Part shown: in pieces, positions 5,680-6,364 of the stretch
Numbering within the stretch: the stretch's first letter is position 1
How the letters are laid out: each line of letters opens with the position of its first letter
Source: Verrucomicrobiota bacterium
GTDB lineage: Bacteria; Verrucomicrobiota; Verrucomicrobiia; Chthoniobacterales; UBA10450
Length of the DNA stretch: 6,364 bases
Assembly: GCA_003218815.1 (NCBI GenBank)
Contig: QHON01000117.1
Span: 1 to 6,364 of the forward strand
Reading direction: 5' to 3'
The notes under the pieces: generated by a model
What the model was told of the DNA's origin: nothing
Seen by the model: the letters and a program-made list of their open reading frames with translations, nothing else
Database searches by the model: none
Translations under genes and position numbers: made by a program

Positions 5680-6223
5680 TTTTCGTATGAAGCGTTCGTT
5701 TTTTTTCAGGGCTGTGACGTTCGGCGTCGCAGCCAGCGCGCTAACTCTTGCTAGTTGTTCCACCACCGAGACACGAATTTCCGGACACCCCGAAATTTAC
5801 CAAACCCTTCCTTCCCGCGACCAGGCGTTGGTAAGCCAGGGACAGATTCGCGCAGGTATGTCGCAAAACGCAGTCTGGTTGGCCTGGGGTTCGCCCGATC
5901 GGAAGATTGTGGGCAATATGCGTGGCCGCCCAACCGAAACGTGGATTTATGTAAATTACACGACGGCTCCGTACGGTTACGGATACCCATATGGTCCGTA
6001 TCGTTACGGCTATGGTTACGGTTTCGGATTTACCAGCGTCGGTTTTGTGGGCGGTCATCATCATCATCATGGCGGCCGGTCTTTCGTGTTCTTTGGTGAT
6101 CCTTTTTTCGATCCATTCTACTATTCGTATATTCCACCGAGCATTCCTTATCCGACCAAGACGGTCACTTTCGAAAATGGCCGGGTCGCGTCGTTCCAAT
6201 ACCTGGTCCCGCCGTATCGCTGA
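5675..6223 (+). CDS. Lipoprotein with BamE/SmpA-like pattern and Tyr/Gly/His-rich insert
   Basis: The product is 182 residues from ATG 5675, or 178 from ATG 5687. A basic start (MKRSFFFRAV) and hydrophobic stretch lead to a lipobox LASC with C28 as the lipidated residue, so it is exported and membrane-anchored. Residues 56-95 (GQIRAGMSQNAVWLAWGSPD..., then ETWIYVNY) follow the small outer-membrane lipoprotein A (SmpA/OmlA/BamE) layout: 'G-M-S', helix, 'W-G-x-P', then a 'W-x-Y' strand. The final KTVTFENGRVASFQYL (162-177) fits the last strand of the same fold. Between them lies a low-complexity insert: Tyr-Gly-Pro repeats (100-119), then five His (128-132) encoded by five CAT codons, then a Phe/Asp/Tyr-rich stretch. 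Function is unknown; a BAM-complex role should not be assumed. It is divergent from moaA, with a promoter-like sequence at its start. Confidence 0.85.
   Translation: MIFRMKRSFFFRAVTFGVAASALTLASCSTTETRISGHPEIYQTLPSRDQALVSQGQIRAGMSQNAVWLAWGSPDRKIVGNMRGRPTETWIYVNYTTAPYGYGYPYGPYRYGYGYGFGFTSVGFVGGHHHHHGGRSFVFFGDPFFDPFYYSYIPPSIPYPTKTVTFENGRVASFQYLVPPYR
6056..6070 (+). repeat. (CAT)5 trinucleotide tract
   Basis: Five identical CAT codons in a row encode His128-132 of the lipoprotein. Identical codons, despite CAC being available, suggest growth by slippage, and the tract may vary in length between strains. The surrounding GGT and GGC codons extend the low-complexity region. Confidence 0.8.
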
Positions 6224-6281
6224 TTAAGAATTCTCTCGCGTTCTAGCACACAACTAATCAGAGTCGCGGCACGCCTGACAA

Positions 6282-6364
6282 ATGGCTTACCGCTCATTTC
6301 GAAAGTTCCTCGACGCTCTTGACGAAGCGGGCGAGCTGAAACGCGTCGCCATCCCGGTCGACAC
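6282..6364 (+). CDS. UbiD-family decarboxylase, N-terminal fragment (partial)
   Basis: Only the first 27 codons are present before the window ends. The sequence MAYRSFRKFLDALDEAGELK, continuing RVAIPVDT, matches the typical UbiD opening: 'F/Y-x-x-[FL]-R-x-[FL]-[IL]-x-x-L-[ED]-x-x-G-E-L-x-R-[IV]-x-x-x-V-D'. UbiD enzymes are prenylated-FMN-dependent decarboxylases of aromatic or unsaturated acids, acting in ubiquinone or menaquinone synthesis or aromatic breakdown. In organisms with the futalosine route to menaquinone a related decarboxylase is used, but nothing here decides the substrate. The ATG at 6282 has no clear ribosome site. The 58-base gap from the lipoprotein gene shows no terminator with a T-run, so read-through is possible. 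Confidence 0.82.
   Translation, partial: MAYRSFRKFLDALDEAGELKRVAIPVD

Noticed and set aside
5741..6199. A 152-codon minus-strand frame opposite the lipoprotein gene
   Set aside because: It is a shadow: the poly-Met run is simply the reverse complement of the CAT repeats, and there is no recognisable family.
6220..6261. Inverted match CTGATTA (6220-6226) / TAATCAG (6255-6261) after the lipoprotein gene
   Set aside because: The stem is AT-rich, only 7 bp, with a 28-base loop and no T-run, so it is not credible as a terminator.

Overview
The window reads as ordinary bacterial chromosome: ten genes (eight complete, two cut by the window edges), tightly packed, with no intergenic gap longer than about 85 bases. 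I see no tRNA, rRNA, CRISPR array, insertion sequence, phage gene or defence system. Base composition is moderate, roughly 50-55% GC by eye. Most start codons lack a strong Shine-Dalgarno sequence. The gene content, several secreted proteins of unknown role and the style of one intergenic inverted repeat suggest the Verrucomicrobia, perhaps a soil Chthoniobacterales (Spartobacteria) lineage. That placement is an inference from general resemblance and was not tested.

Layout. Positions 1-479 (+) hold the 3' end of dnaX followed by ybaB/ebfC, a classic DNA-replication pair, but without recR directly behind. Facing them on the minus strand (545-1924) is a two-gene unit: a secreted BsuPI-like protein followed 6 bases later by a PHP-family histidinol-phosphatase-like hydrolase. 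Transcribed away from that unit, after only 54 bases, is a plus-strand pair (1979-3493): a small secreted protein of unknown function and a secreted M23 (LytM-type) zinc peptidase with an unrecognised C-terminal extension.

Positions 3578-5600 (-) form a molybdenum cofactor operon in the order moaA, moaC, mogA. MoaA and MoaC convert GTP to cyclic pyranopterin monophosphate; MogA adenylylates molybdopterin for later metal insertion. The middle enzyme steps (MoaD, MoaE) and MoeA are not in the window. An imperfect 84-bp inverted repeat lies between moaC and mogA; one arm supplies the last codons of moaC and the other abuts the mogA start.

Divergent from moaA is a lipoprotein gene (5675-6223, +) with a BamE/SmpA-like layout interrupted by a Tyr/Gly/His-rich insert. 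The window ends in the first 27 codons of a UbiD-family decarboxylase gene.

The most notable points are the inverted repeat built into the moaC tail, the odd lipoprotein with a promoter-like sequence sitting on its first possible start codon, and the uncharacterised secreted-protein cluster around the M23 peptidase. I did not find evidence for a new multi-gene system.
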